Counted from the stretch's first letter, positions 37,701 through 59,460 are shown. The stretch is DNA of 64,000 nt from Ailanthus altissimus (GCA_946807835.1 OX327683.1:38065001-38129000), one strand, 5' to 3'. The notes: generated by a model from the letters alone, not told the origin. Numbers and translations are program-made.

Positions 37701-40300
37701 GATATTTGTTGAGATTTATGCTCACATACTATCCTATCTTGTATAAATTGTTAATTATACTATTTATACAATTATCATTTCTAATTAAATCGTTAATATT
37801 ATTGATTATTATATGGTAAGATGCTTATTATATTTTAGATATTGTATGATCTAGAAGAATTCAGACATAGTCTAAAAGAGCTTAAATCAGTACTAAGAGT
37901 TAGCAATGTTAATAGTTATAAGTACTAAGAATTAGTGGTGCTAATAGTTAACAAGTTGTTGTAAAAGTTAGTGAAATCTAATAAGTTAGAGCCTTGTCTG
38001 AAATGGGACAAAGACCTAAGAATATATTAGTAATGACGTAACTGCAAATAGTTACAGATGGTGCTAAGAAATGTCATTATACAAGTATGTTCGCAAATAC
38101 TATGCTCCTGATCTAATTTCATTGATGCGGGTCTATCGGTGGAACCCATTAATATATATTAGTACATGTTAATATCTGGATAGTTCAGATGGTTAGTCTT
38201 AGCAAACCACGAGTTTGGTGGAAGCTCGTATAGAGATACAGATATTTAACGAAGACTAGATATTGAACAGACTCACGAGGACTTCAAATAGACATCTCAT
38301 AAAGCCCTCAATGGAAGGTCTTCCGAGTTGAGTAGTATTTGTGGTCCTTTGACCTGAGGTCCACGGTGGGCTCGTGAGTGATCCACTATACTTTAATTCT
38401 ACACATATCAGAAATCTTTCATGGTCTGACCGCTAGGTGTCGCTGGGTATGGTTTGATGCTCATGGAGTCCGATGTGAGTAAATATGAGATCCGTCAGTT
38501 CATATGAGTGAGTTGTATATCCCGATTCTTCGAGATTGTATTTCAGAAAGTCTTGTGGCCACAAGCATAAATCTCAAAAAATATATTCTGAATGGATAAA
38601 CAATATCACGTAAATGTGTTGTGGATATTGTTTATAGAAATATAAATCCGGGGATAAGTTCATGGTTTAGCAAACAAAGATTTGACAGTGAGGATATATA
38701 TCTCTGCTCTTCCAGTATGTAAATGACAGAAGGATTATATGAATATCCTATAACCTCAACTTGCATTATCTAACGCGCTGACTTGTAATATCTATAATGT
38801 ATGTGCGGGGCATCATTCACGGATGTATGGATAAGATCCATATGACAAAACGGGTATGGACCTATAGAGTATCACAATATGAAGTATACTCGTTGCGCAC
38901 GAGGATAGCGATAAGGATGGGCAATTTCGGGTTCGAAAATTCTTGATCTCTACCCGAACCTGATCGGGATGCCTAAATGTGTCCCCATCGGGACACATTT
39001 CGGGTCGAAAAATCCTGAATTTTTTTTTTAAAAAATTATTTTGAAACGACGTAATTTTGATTCAGGTTTGGGACGATTCCGAATGATTCGGGACAGTTCA
39101 GGATGGGTTCAGGATAATTTGGGTTGAGATCGGGACTGGCTCAGGATAATTCAGGACTGTTTGGGTAGGGTTCGGGACTAGTCGGGAATTCCTGTTTAGG
39201 TTCAAAAATTTTTCAAACCCGACCCGTCCCGAACGAGTCCTGAAGCCATTCCCATTCCTGTCTTGACCCAAAATTTTGGGACGATTCGGGAAGGGTTCAG
39301 GATGATTCGGGTCGAGATCGGGATAATTCGGGACGGTTCGGGTCGGGTTCAGAACAGGGCGGGAATTTTCGTTTGGGTTCGGGAATTTTTCGAACCCAAC
39401 CTGTCCCGTTCAGGACAGAATTTAAATTTTGTCCCAAACGAGTTCTAAACCCCTTCCTGTTCCCGTCTCGACCCTAAATTTCAGGACGGGTCGGGTTCGG
39501 GAATAATGTCTACCCCTAGATAGCGAACTAGATTGAATAATTTAATCCAATAAATTTTAACAAAATAAAATAATTATTTTGGGATCCTTCGGGATATGCA
39601 TTTATCAAGACTTAATTGTTAAGTATATTATTTAATTAGTTAACAAGAGTTATTAACCAATATGATAGTGACAAATACCAAAATCTAAGCACTTAATTTT
39701 GTAACATGCAATATCAATAAAATAATACAAAATTTTGTTTTGTTTTATTTTATAATATTATAATATATATTAAATTTACTAAACATTATTAATATAAATT
39801 GGTTATATTAATTTTTTGTTTAATAGAATTAAATAATATACCATTGTGAATGGTGGAGGTATATTGTATTAAATGAAATTATTATAGGTCATTAAATGAA
39901 CTTTTTATTCATTTGATTCATATAAGCGACCAGTCGTCTCTTAGCTAATGGAGGGAGCACTTCTTAATGTAATTATAATATTTTATACATTAAGAAAATC
40001 TAAAAAGTAATTGAATATTTTATTGTAACAAAATTGAAGTAAAACAAGTAGGCATGTTAATTCTTCCCATGGGAGACATTCGGCCAAGGGAGGAGAGGTA
40101 AGATAGAGAGTTTTATTTTTGGTTCTTTCAAGGGGTTGACACACAATAGGAACCTCTCGTATTCTTCTTTCATGGATTGGTCTATTTTGTATTAAATTAA
40201 TAAAGAAAGAAAAATTAATTTTAAACAAGAGTTGTTCAAAAAATAATTTTTCTATGAAAATTATTTCCATTAATTATACAAGAGTTATATACATATATTT
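37700..40300. mobile_element. Older repeat or retroelement remnant interrupted by a hAT-type insertion
   Basis: Moderate-GC, non-coding sequence continues on both sides of the element at 38912-39518 as if interrupted by it: ATACTCGTTGCGCACGAG before and AACTAGATTGAATAATTTAA after. Long stretches such as GGTCCTTTGACCTGAGGTCC and GGGATCCTTCGGGATATGC have the character of an abundant plant repeat. Identity is not established. Confidence 0.35.
38912..39518. mobile_element. Non-autonomous hAT-type element, 607 bp, with 8-bp target duplication
   Basis: Flanked by the perfect 8-bp direct repeat GATAGCGA at 38904-38911 and 39519-39526, the target-site length of hAT transposons. Terminal inverted repeats are TAAGGATGGGCA on the left and TGTCTACCCCTA on the right (reverse complement TAGGGGTAGACA); the four mismatches are all transitions. 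The interior is made of two diverged tandem units of about 205-210 bp (about 39070-39280 and 39280-39483) rich in GGGACGATTCGGG, TCGGGTTCGGG and their complements. It has no transposase. Short open frames inside are fortuitous. Confidence 0.88.
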
Positions 40301-40699
40301 ACCATCTCCATTTCAGAAAAAAAAAAAATTATTGTATTCAAAGAGTTTGAATATATGTTACCGGAAATTTTAAATTAAAAGCTATTATTCTAACTTCATA
40401 ATCCCACCAAACCATTATGAACTAGAATTATTCGATAATACGCTTCAAGGTGAACTCTTCACTTCGATTGTTGGAGGACTTGAATATTTTGTAAAGATAC
40501 ATTCATTAGGTAAGTATTATTTACATTTTATTTTAACACAGTTATTCATTATATATAAATTTTGTATAATAGTTATACATGTGCATATATATGATATATG
40601 TGTTTAATTTGTCAAATTGAGTGTATTTTATTAACGTGTTTCCGCTGCGTGTAGTAAATTTTTTAAATTACATGTACACTCTTAAATCACACACTCAAC

Positions 40700-42000
40700 T
40701 CAACAGATCTCCCATGGTTCCTAAGGAAAATAAGTATAATAATTAACTAATAACATAATATAATATAACTTTTGGTCATAAACTATACCTTAGGGTTAAT
40801 TTTCCAAATCCATCAAATTATTCGTCCATTCATACTTGACTGATTTTTCTTATACATTATGCATTGTTCATTTACCCAAATTCATAATATGTCATACTTG
40901 ATACATAAATCATCATCATAAGAAGGAAATATGTTTTCATCTCCTTCAAACATCATGTCATAACCACTATTAAATCCAAGTTAGTGACAAGGTAGATTTG
41001 TAATATTCACTTAGTAATCCATAATATTTAAATTTTATCAAATCACATACTGATCCAAAAATTATGAAACTACCACAAAATTAATGTTGACATATATCTC
41101 GGTCCATAATAAATTATTCAAAGTTTAATTCGTACAATAGTATTTTAAAATACTTTTATTCTAAACCTTTCAGAATCTGTCAAATAAAATTCTGCACTAA
41201 GACTACTCTCTTTAAAAATTCATAACAATTCGAAACCAAGACTTTAAGTGCAAAATTTTGGATATAATATACTAGACATATAAAATTATCATTTTTAGAA
41301 ACCAAAATATTTCTAAGATTATTTGGTACATCAGACTTAGTTCATCATTTGATCCTACTGCATAAACAGGGAATTCTATCATTTTCAAAAAATCACTAAA
41401 AATCATACTTATAGAATTTTTAAACAATTCAAGGTTCTAAATGATCCTAACATGTCTAATTTAACTATTTAAAATCTCATAGTTAAATTCTTACTACAAA
41501 AATTAATAAACTTTTCGAATCTAAATATTATCAAGATAAAAACCTGTAGTTTATTTATGATTCATTCTCCCACCCCTATAATTATTGCCAACTCTAATTA
41601 TATATCATAAAATTCTCGTCAAACTCTCAAATAAATATATTTTCAGAAATTAAAACCTAAAAAATAAAATTATAAACTAATACAAAGAATTCAAAGAAAG
41701 ATTATGATATACCTACAAATTCAAAGCTCTAATTCTTCTTCCTCTTTTTCTTCTCTCCTTTTTTTATGGTTTGTGTCGGCCCAAAAATTAAAGTTCTGGG
41801 AAGGGAGTTGATTTTTATATTGAAAATTTTTATTTTCCACCTTTTGTTATTGTATATTACCAATCAAACCTAAGATTTATTCTTTTTTTTTAACAAATCC
41901 TAATCTTTTTATAATATTTCAATTTTGTCATTAAAAATAAATTTAAAAATCCTACACATCAACCCAATACTAAATTTAAATCATAATATATAAATGTATA
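40700..42000. mobile_element. Possible LTR-retroelement flank remnant
   Basis: Dense with short stretches such as TTGGTCATAAACTATACC and CACCCCTATAATTATTGCC, and ending in a TTCTTCTTCCTCTTTTTC tract followed by GTCGGCCCAAAAATTAAAG. This is the style of the terminal region of plant gypsy elements and is similar in character to 36.1-37.7 kb. No structural proof. Confidence 0.25.
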
Positions 42001-43079
42001 ATATTTACCTCAAAATACAAGTATGGAATTTTTTTGCTGATTATGTGATTATTATCACTCTCTATTTTAAATAAAAAAATGATGACGGGTTATTTCACTA
42101 ACCCTAACCCTAACACACACAAAATAAAGGCAACATACGAACGACGGGGTAGTTCTCATTGTCCACTTTTCGGTGCGAGATCGCCATTGTCCAAATATGC
42201 AATTATTGCTAGCTCTTAATGCTCCACTGCTATCATGCAATATGGTAAAAGGGCAAGGGGTTACCATATCTTTTATTTCTCTGTTCAAACCAACTCTCTT
42301 CCTATCTCCATTTTTTATATATGGGTTGGTCAAGTGGCAAGAATATACAACTCTGAATAGCTTGAGCTGACTATATACATAGAGAGAGAGCAATGAAATA
42401 GTGTGTGACTATTATTCTTCTTTGACAAATGTAAATATTTATTAGCAAGAGCTTACATAGATGCATGATGAAATTTCAAGGGTCGACTCGTTCCAACTAA
42501 AGCCTTCGGCTCTTTATCGTTTGTTAATCTTTTCGTAAAAATATCTACGCTTTTCATGAACAAGTAATAATAGGCTGCTGTAGCCATTGCCACGTGGCTT
42601 TTTACGGCTTTCATATGCTATTTTAAAATTTTAGTTATGTCCTCTGAAGAACTTGAGGATGGGGGAGAGTCGGGATAATCACGCGTAGCAACAAATTACA
42701 AGCAAGCATCATCGCATGCAATTTGTTTGTCTTAATCTTAAAATAGCTTTAATTAATATAATTGCCCAGTTATTAATTAATTAATCACTAAAAAAACCGA
42801 AAAATGGTTTGTTCCGTTTGGATAACGTCAAAGAAAATTCTTATTTCAGCAAAGGCCCAAGCATCATTTCACGACTGGTTCTGCCAATTCCATCTCCCGT
42901 CTAGACTGTACAGAGTAACATGCAGTGCTTACTTTAACACAAAGGACTGCTTCTCTCGGTTTTGAGCATTAATATTGAATGAGTAAAGTTATATTTATTG
43001 ATTTTTATTTTAATATTTTTATTTTTAAGTGATGTATTAATTAATTATTAAATAGTTAATGAGTAAGATTTGAATGGTA

Positions 43080-43412
43080 ACAAGAAACTTTGTGTATTAA
43101 ACACCTAGTCTTATTGGAATTTTAATGATTTTATAGCGCAGAATACATCAATAATAAATAATTTATTAAGTGGTTAAATAATTTAATAAATAAGATCTAA
43201 ATAAAGATAAAAAGCTTCATGCATTAAACATTATTTTCGTATTACTAAGTGTTTTTTATTCAAAATCATCTCGTGTATTAAATATTATTATTTTTTATTT
43301 AAACTTTAATTACAATATATTTATAATAAATAATATGTTAAATAATAAAATAATTTAATCAGTAAATTTTAAATAGCGGATGAGAAACTTCGTGCATTAA
43401 ACACCTATCTTT
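43080..43412. repeat. Dispersed copies of a GCATTAAACACC motif
   Basis: AGAAACTTTGTGTATTAAAC at 43083, AAGCTTCATGCATTAAACAT at 43210 and AGAAACTTCGTGCATTAAAC at 43383, each preceded by ATTTAA/TAAATAAG-type sequence. A shorter copy (TCTCGTGTATTAAATATT) is at about 43268. Unequal spacing suggests a broken tandem array or MITE fragments. Confidence 0.5.
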
Positions 43413-46400
43413 ACTGTATATTTTTACCCACTCAAATAATTGTAAACTTATCACACATTAAAAAAACATATATATTCTTTTAAATTCCAAAATAATTGAA
43501 TATGGATATAAAACCATGGAAACGTACATCATAGAACTAGTCAAGACAACTTTGGCTTTTTAGGTGGGCAATATAAATATCATTGGCAATGGCAGCGACT
43601 ATGGTCATTATACGGCCATGACTCATGTCATCACATCATGTTGGTTAATTTGGTCGATGGTATGTCATCACACTTGTTTCATTCTTGATGTATATACTTA
43701 ATATATGTAATTTAAATTTGAGGTCGGAGATCTCTATAAATATCTTATAATCATTTTAAAAAAAAAATTAATACTCATTTATTTTGTAAAAATACTTTTT
43801 CACTTTATACAATTATAATTTATTAAAAAATTTATAAACATCACATAAAAATAAAAATTATATTAAATTTTTAACTACTAATTTTAAAAATTAATAAAAT
43901 AAATTAAAATTTAAAACTCACAAAAAAATTTATAATTTCTTCGAACATTGACATTTAAATCATCATACTTTATTTATAATCTAAACATTAATCTCTATTA
44001 AGATTTTTCGTAAACTTATAACACGAAATAAAACATATTTTAAGTTTATATAAGTGATGACTAAAAAATTATTAATAATAATAAATTATTTACTTATCTT
44101 GTTTATTTCTATTCATCTTTTTTTTTTATCAACAAATAAGTTCATTCAAATTTAAAAGTAAGTGTCTAACATAAAATATAATTAAAAAATAAAAATAAGA
44201 ACTAAAATTTTAAAAAATATAATAAAAGTAAATTTTATTCATCATGTTTAGCACGTAGCCATTTTTTATTTTTATAAATAAGTAAAATTTTCTAATATTG
44301 GAGTTTTTTATTTTGTTTTTAAATTGAATATTTAGGTTGTTATGGAGAAATCAAATTATCTATAAATCTAACACAAATTTAATTCGAGTTTAGATTATTG
44401 CACCCAAACTCGCCACATCCATAAAAAATATTTAAAATACAACTCAAATTACTCCATATTTGAGGTAGGTCCCAACAAGGCTTCTACCTCATAAAGAATT
44501 CTGCCACCCCTAGTTAATAGGAATAAAAACATCTTATTGTCTGTTTGATTGAGCTTCTCTATTAATTAAAATATTTTTTATGTCAAAAACTCTTTTTAAA
44601 AATTTTATGATATTTTATTGCAATTAAAAAAAAGTTTTTGAAGATTAAAAAAAAACTATTTTACTTTTAATTGTAAAAGTTTAAATTTTGAGAGTATAAT
44701 TTTTTTGAACTTTTTCAATATTTGTGTAATGTCACACATACCATAATAATATATATTTTTTATTTATAGTGTGCCTTTAATAAAAATAAATCCTATTCAA
44801 CTAACATAATTTCAACATTTTCTTAAAAGTTATCATATCTCCAATTTTTTATATCTCTACAACAATTATATTTTTATAAAAATATATTGAAATATTTTGT
44901 TGATTATTTTATTTTTAATTTTTATACTAAACACAATATTTTAAATTGATTCATTGATTATTATGTATTAATTTTATTTGATTATTATATTTTTAAAAAT
45001 TAAATTTTAAAAAATACACGATAAATTTAAACTCATATATAAGAAAATATTAAATTATTTAAATTTTGAATATAAATTTTATTAAGTATTATTTTTTATA
45101 ATTTAATAATAAATAAATAATTTTAATAATATATAATTAAATAATTTAATACTTTAAATAAAAATTTTTAATTAACAACTAAACAATTAATATTTTTTAA
45201 AAAAATTTTACTTCTAAAAAAATTATTTACAAAATTCAACGCAGGCCCTTGTACTACCGTGCGTTGTACTAAATTCAATGTAGGCCCACTTTATAAGATT
45301 GAGACGAAATTAAAAATTTTGACCGTTCAACATTTCTGTTCATATTTTGGACGGTTGTGATCATTTAAGCCCACTTTTTCATTTTATGTTTTTCGTGTAT
45401 TTCGTTTTTATTTAATCGGCCCTGGCCTTTTAATAATTATAATGATAGCGTCTGATTGCTGTAATTGATTCTTAAAAGGAATATTTCTTGATGATATCTT
45501 TTAATCATTTAAGATTTACATTAGAAATATTAAATAAAAAAAAGATTTAGATTAGAAAACGTGGGATTAAGAGAGGGATATTAACACTGTCACCCCTTGA
45601 GCTTGGCATAAATTATATTTTAATAATAAATTTAGTTTTAATTATATGATCACTCTCTCTATTTAATTAAAAATAATAAAGACCCTATTTTTTAAGAATA
45701 TTCTAATTATTTATGTAATAAATTATGAAAATATTTTCATATTTTTAATTAAATAAAAATAAAAATAATATAATTAAAATTAAAATCAATATCAATATCA
45801 ATATATAATTTATACTAATCTTGGGGGCGATAATGTTAATAACTCCATTACAAAAATGCATCTGAATTGATGTGACGTGATAGGAATACTACCACGCATC
45901 AAATTGTTGTTTATCGTATGAGTTTATTTTCAAATGACTGAATTATGAAACCCATGTTCGTCCTACACATTATTAGTTAAAATTCAAATATTTTATTTAC
46001 ATAATTAAGATATATAGTATTATTTAATTTATAGAATAATAGTGCACGTCAATCAAATAAATTAATTGGTGTACGTAATTGTAAATATAGATATAAAAAA
46101 TAAAGCAGATGGTACAGTAATAATCTACCAATCATACTATGTTATATCATGTAGTGCGAGCGAGTTTATATGGTTTTATTTGTGTATATATATAATATTA
46201 TTATTTATAAAATAAGTGCAAGGTTTTAAACAATTTTAAATAAAGAGGCATCTTCTCCGTGATACCGATTTATTTGAAAAATCTAAAAGACGTTAACAAA
46301 GATGAAAGTTAAGGTAACTTAATATTTATTATTCAAGCCACTTATTTATGGATGGAAAAATGTCTCGTGAAAATCTATTATGAATGGAATGGCGACGATG

Positions 46401-46983
46401 TGACTTTTGTGAAAATAAGGTAGGGCGTGAAAAATATTTATCCTAAATTATTTATGGGGTAGGGACGAATTTAAAACTCTCCACGCTATATATATGAATA
46501 TAGATATTTATAAACAATTTAATAGATTAGGTAACTGTATATATTAAGTAATATTATCATATGTTATTGTATGGTAAATTTATAATTTTTATTTAATATA
46601 TAAATTATTACAAAATTTTATTATGTGTTCAGGAGTTCACCGTATAGTGAGATATGTAGTCCTTTAAATAATTTATTTATATATTTTTATATAATCACGT
46701 ATTATTTGTAACATTTAATTTTAACTAATTAAATTTTATATAGTTTATTTTTATTATTCAAGTTAAAATTTAAAAAATAAATAAATGTTATATATTTATT
46801 GAATATATAAATAGGTTGAACTTTGATATAATTATTATAAGCTTAATTATATTGTTAAACTATTTATACAATATTAACTCAACAAAATTAGTAAAAAGTT
46901 AGAAGCAATTTATTTGTTATGCAGGAATAAATTCTTACATATTTTTAACGAGTGAAGATGAAGTTCTTTATAAGTGAAGTGCC

Positions 46984-47232
46984 TTAAAAAATGACGTGTG
47001 AAGTAAATATTAAGTGTAATAAATAAATTTAAAATTTATACTATTTCACCGTCTGATATTTGCTTGACATATCATTTTTAAGATACAATTTGAGATATAA
47101 TTTAGGATGCCAAATTTGGTTTACATTACTTTATCTCAAATTATATCACAAGCAAATATTAGATGATAAAATATTATAAATTTTAAAATTATTTATTACA
47201 CTAAAATTTAATTAACATATCACATTTTAAAA
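46984..47232. mobile_element. Foldback MITE-like element, about 250 bp
   Basis: The left arm (TTAAAAAATGACGTGTGAAG, then AGTGTAATAAATAAATTTAA, and TGATATTTGCTTG) is matched inverted by the right arm (CAAGCAAATATTAGATGAT ... TTATTTATTACACT ... CATATCACATTTTAA). The arms are about 100-120 bp, imperfect, with a small loop near 47110-47125. Related inverted pieces continue to about 47290. Confidence 0.7.
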
Positions 47233-47785
47233 TATAATTTAGATACTTAACATTACTTTTTAAGATATAATTTAAAATATTTAACATTATTCTTATATGA
47301 AAATCAACGATCTTAGATGATACTAACATTATTTAAATTATTATTTTTATATATTTTTATTTTATTTATTATTTACTTGAAAATTTATCTATTTTTAATA
47401 TTATTGAAGGATATTGTGATATTATTATGTTAGTTTGATAGTGTATTAATTAATTTTTATATTATTAAAAATTATAAATATAAATTAGTATTTACTATTA
47501 ATAAATATGACATAAAAAATAGAGCGGGATAGAAAAGTTACTCTCCACGCGAGGATTTTTTCTTATTTCTTCTTAGAAAATGAAATAGTGAACGAACATA
47601 GAATAAAAAATGAGATAAGATAGAAAAAAAAGGGCCTACCGCACTGTCTCACTCCATCGTCATCCTTACACTCACCCCTTAATTAGAAAATCAAAATAAA
47701 AAGACACTAAAAATATTATAAAATAGAGGGTGTTAAACATATTTTCAGTTAAAAAATAAAATGGAACATTTTTTCTTTTTAAATT

Positions 47786-48030
47786 TATTTCATAAGTTAG
47801 GTCCCTACAGGTTGCAAGCTGCGTAAGCCGTACTCAGATTAAAAAAAAATTCCAGGCTTATCGACTTATCGTTGAAAAAATGAAAAAAGATTTTTTCACT
47901 CGAACGACCAGAGTAACTAACTCAAATAAAACTGACGATCTTTTCTCTTAGTTTTTATTTTATAAAATTTTTAATTTTATTTCAGAAATTAGGCGGCTGC
48001 AGTTCGGAAGCCGCGTATGCCGTACGCAGA
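47786..48030. repeat. Imperfect direct duplication upstream of NAD-ME1
   Basis: Copy A at 47786-47843 and copy B at 47977-48034 align as ATTTCA-AA-TTAGG ... CT-CAG ... AGC-GCGTA-GCCGTAC-CAGA, and similarity continues weakly through the A-rich part, for a period near 191 bp. Copy B ends about 220 bp before the NAD-ME1 ATG. Both copies are GC-richer than the surroundings. Confidence 0.7.
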
Positions 48031-48253
48031 CAAGAAACCCAAATTACCGTTAAAACTTAAAAAAGAAAATAAAAAAAAGATTTTCATATCTATCAACGAG
48101 AAGAAAAGTCTTTCGGAACCACACAGAAATAAATAAATAAATAAAACACTGAAATCACTTGTAAGCTTTCACTTGTTTCAGTAGTTCGTTAGTTTCTTAC
48201 TAGTACTAGGGTTTTGATTTGATTTGTCTTGCCACAACAATCTTGGAGAGAAA

Positions 48254-56762
<8,509 letters not shown>

Positions 56763-57349
56763 ACTGATCTTCCACGGCTTTAAACTCTGAGAACAAATCT
56801 GTATCAAGTATGTTATATTTGAAGACTTGGCAGATCAGAAGAGTCTGTCAAGATCTTTGTATGAAACAAAATAACAGACATCATAGTTGTAAGTATCGTT
56901 TGTTGTCTTAAGTTGTTCATTGCTCCGGTCATTTTAATTATTTGCCATCTGTATTAGTTGTAATCAATTTTATTTCATGTGAAAGTGTGGCATCATTCAC
57001 TAATCTCTGGGTAGCCAAAATTTTTTAGTTTTGTTCATTTCTAATTTTTGGGATTTGAGTAATTGTTGGTTTAATTGATAAGATTTTTTTTGAATTGGTA
57101 CAAGTGATTTGGTGTTTAGATCTTCTCATAGGTGGCAATGTGAATCATGAATAGACGTTAATTCTATTTGAATTTTGTGAATACGTAATAAAAAAATGAT
57201 TTGAATAATAAATATATCAATGGCGAATTTGAGAATAATTATGCAAATTGAATTTGTGTTTGAACATCTTGATTATGATTCATTATTGTTTATATTATTA
57301 AATTAGCCATATTCATTTTAAATACTATTTTATTTAGAATTTGGGTTGT

Positions 57350-58140
57350 TGGGCTCAGATTTGGTCAGCCCAGCCAGCTCAATGCCTGCCATCACTTCGA
57401 GGGGCTAGACAATTCGGACATCATATTAGTGGTCGTTGCTTCTTATAAGGTCAAGTTAACGCCTTCATAAGGAATGATCGTCTAGCAGAATTTAGACTAG
57501 AGACGAGCCTAAGAAACCTGCAAAATCAGAGGAGTCGTCGAAGGCGGAAGGGACTACGAAACAAGGGAAAGCGAAGAAAGAGCATAACTTTGTCACATGA
57601 GCCATCCCTGGACAACAAATCACATAGGAATGATGAGGCGAAAGATTAGATGAGTACAAAATGGTTCTAGAGGGCCCTCAGATGCAGGAGACTTTCATTG
57701 GGGAGAACCCATGGAAGCCCTATCGACAAGGATGGCCATAGATCAATTCTTTGTGACAGTGTTACACAGAAGACCACTAGACTAACAGGGAAAGGACGAG
57801 AGATGGAAGTCATTGTTCAAGAGAGCAATCAAAGTCTGAATATGGAGTCAGAGAGACATCAGCTATCACAATAATGCCAATCGAACAATAATTGTGGGAT
57901 ATCACATTTTCTTGGGAAGACTTGTGTTACTTCCACATTTAGACCCATTAGTGGTAAGCATAACTATTATAGGAACACTAGTCAATAGGGCACTAGTCTA
58001 AGGGGAAGCAGCGCAGATATCCTATTTTTGGAGGCCTTTCAGTGCATGAAGCTAGACGAGAAACACATAAGGAAATGTAACACCAAACTTATCACATTCG
58101 GTGGAGGAAAAGTGCTAGTTAAATAGATGGTCACCTTGCT
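57350..58140 (+). pseudogene. Degraded Ty3/gypsy retrotransposon fragment with protease-region remnant
   Basis: At about 57938-58125 the plus strand reads DPLVVSITIIGTLVNRALV, then a stop, then after a frameshift GSSADILFLEAFQCMKLDEK and LITFGGGKVLVK before another stop. This is the plant gypsy aspartic-protease segment (usual form LVVT...RVLVD-GSSADILF). The catalytic-loop region is damaged by the stop and shift. Sequence upstream to 57350 has similar GC and broken open frames, plausibly gag and linker. No LTRs were identified. It is non-functional. Confidence 0.7.
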
Positions 58141-59460
58141 TTTGTAACTTTTTATTCTTCTTTTCCCCTCGCTCCCTAAGGGGCCCTTACAACGGCAAGC
58201 CTAGAGAGGCACAATGTTAGTGACAACCATGTATAACTCTTGTTCTGCCTTGATCTAGCATCTTTTCTACAAGTTACTCATTGACCTTAAAGATTCTTAA
58301 CTACAGTACTATAATGCTTTCTTACAAGTATTCTCTCTAGGTTGCTTTTATGTTGTTTTCTAGTGGAAGGAGAAAGAGAAAGAGAAAAAAAATATATTCC
58401 ATTTCTAAAGGTTCACTATTCGAGTTTGAAAGAAAAAAAAAAGTTTCAATTTAAGGTTGTGCCTACTAATCAAAGGATGATCCAAGCTTTCTTTGCCTAC
58501 TAATCTACCTTACTCATATTGTTAGATCCACTCGATGAATCTCCTGGCTTGTTGTTTAAGCCAACCCCATCACCTTTTTAGTTTACGCTTACCCCTTGTC
58601 ATATAACTTAGTTGGAACTACAAGAACTCTGAAATTATTTTAGTTGTTTATTTTTTAGATAGGCCTCTTCTTATAGGATAGGAAGCAATAAAGGCGATAA
58701 TAAATATAAAAGTTGTGGTCAATAAAGTATGGATTATCAAAATAGCAAACCATGTAATGTAAAGACTCTTGTAGAAAAAAGAGATAGCTTCAAATGAAAC
58801 AAGGAATAGAACTTCAAACAAAGAAAGGACTTTCAATGCATTTACTTCCCTGTCGACCTTTTCCATAATGCGATGAGAGGATCAAGCTTTGCCTTTTTTT
58901 GTCTGAAATTTCACTTAACTTTTATTTGTATATATTATTATTACTTTACCGAATGGACTTTAATAGCTCATTTTTATTAGATCTTTTTTTATTGCTATTC
59001 ATTATTCTAAATAAATAAGAAGAATGTGATTTTCTGAAAGCGATTTAGGGAAAGTCTAGTATAGAACTTTCTTATGATGAATTTACTTAATTTTACAGCA
59101 CGAAATTGAGAGGAGTCAGAGTCAACAACCCTTCGTTCATGGTAAGAGCACGTGGGAATGGTGGGCTCTAAGAAGCCAGACATACTTTGAAAGAAAGAAG
59201 ATTAGAGTGAGATAGATGAGGGCTGGAAGGTTATTTTTTTTCAAATATATATATATATTTAAAGAACCCTCCCTTGTTGGAATGGAGGGAAGGATGAGAG
59301 TGGTCCGGTGGTCGAAGTGACCGTAGCTGGTCTACACCGTGTAAGGAAGCTTAGGCCTTTTTCACTCCCCACTAACTATGATAAAGCTTTTATCAAATCT
59401 AACCTTCTTATTTTCAAAATCGAGAATTAGCCGTCTTTTAGTCAATGGTAATTGACTTTT
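58140..59460. other. Moderate-GC non-coding block of uncertain origin
   Basis: Base composition differs from the AT-rich neighbours and there are many broken short frames. One 72-codon frame on the minus strand (58866-58648) is strongly hydrophobic with two possible membrane spans but matches nothing I know. It could be more retroelement DNA or an organelle-derived (mitochondrial) insertion; I cannot decide. Confidence 0.3.

Larger units (their letters stand above)
33058..48253. other. 15-kb gene desert rich in repeats
   Basis: No gene is supported on either strand. The first 500 bp are leader and promoter of the DUF740-like gene with two microsatellites. Other contents are itemised: nested 192-bp repeats at 34.2-35.3 kb, older repeat blocks at 36.1-37.7, 37.7-40.3 and 40.7-42.0 kb, the hAT-type element at 38.9-39.5 kb, a motif repeated at 43.08-43.41 kb, a foldback element at about 47.0-47.2 kb and a duplicated block just before NAD-ME1. 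From 43.7 to 46.9 kb the sequence is dominated by A/T runs and I see nothing in it. A short AACCCTAACCCTAAC stretch at about 42101-42115 is telomere-like but only two units long. Confidence 0.55.

Noticed and set aside
42101..42115. AACCCTAACCCTAAC resembling telomere repeat
   Set aside because: Only about two units, too short for an interstitial telomere array; at most a telo-box, and no gene start is next to it.
42067..42393. 108-codon minus-strand frame
   Set aside because: No homology seen, no splice or start context, and it runs through simple-sequence DNA.
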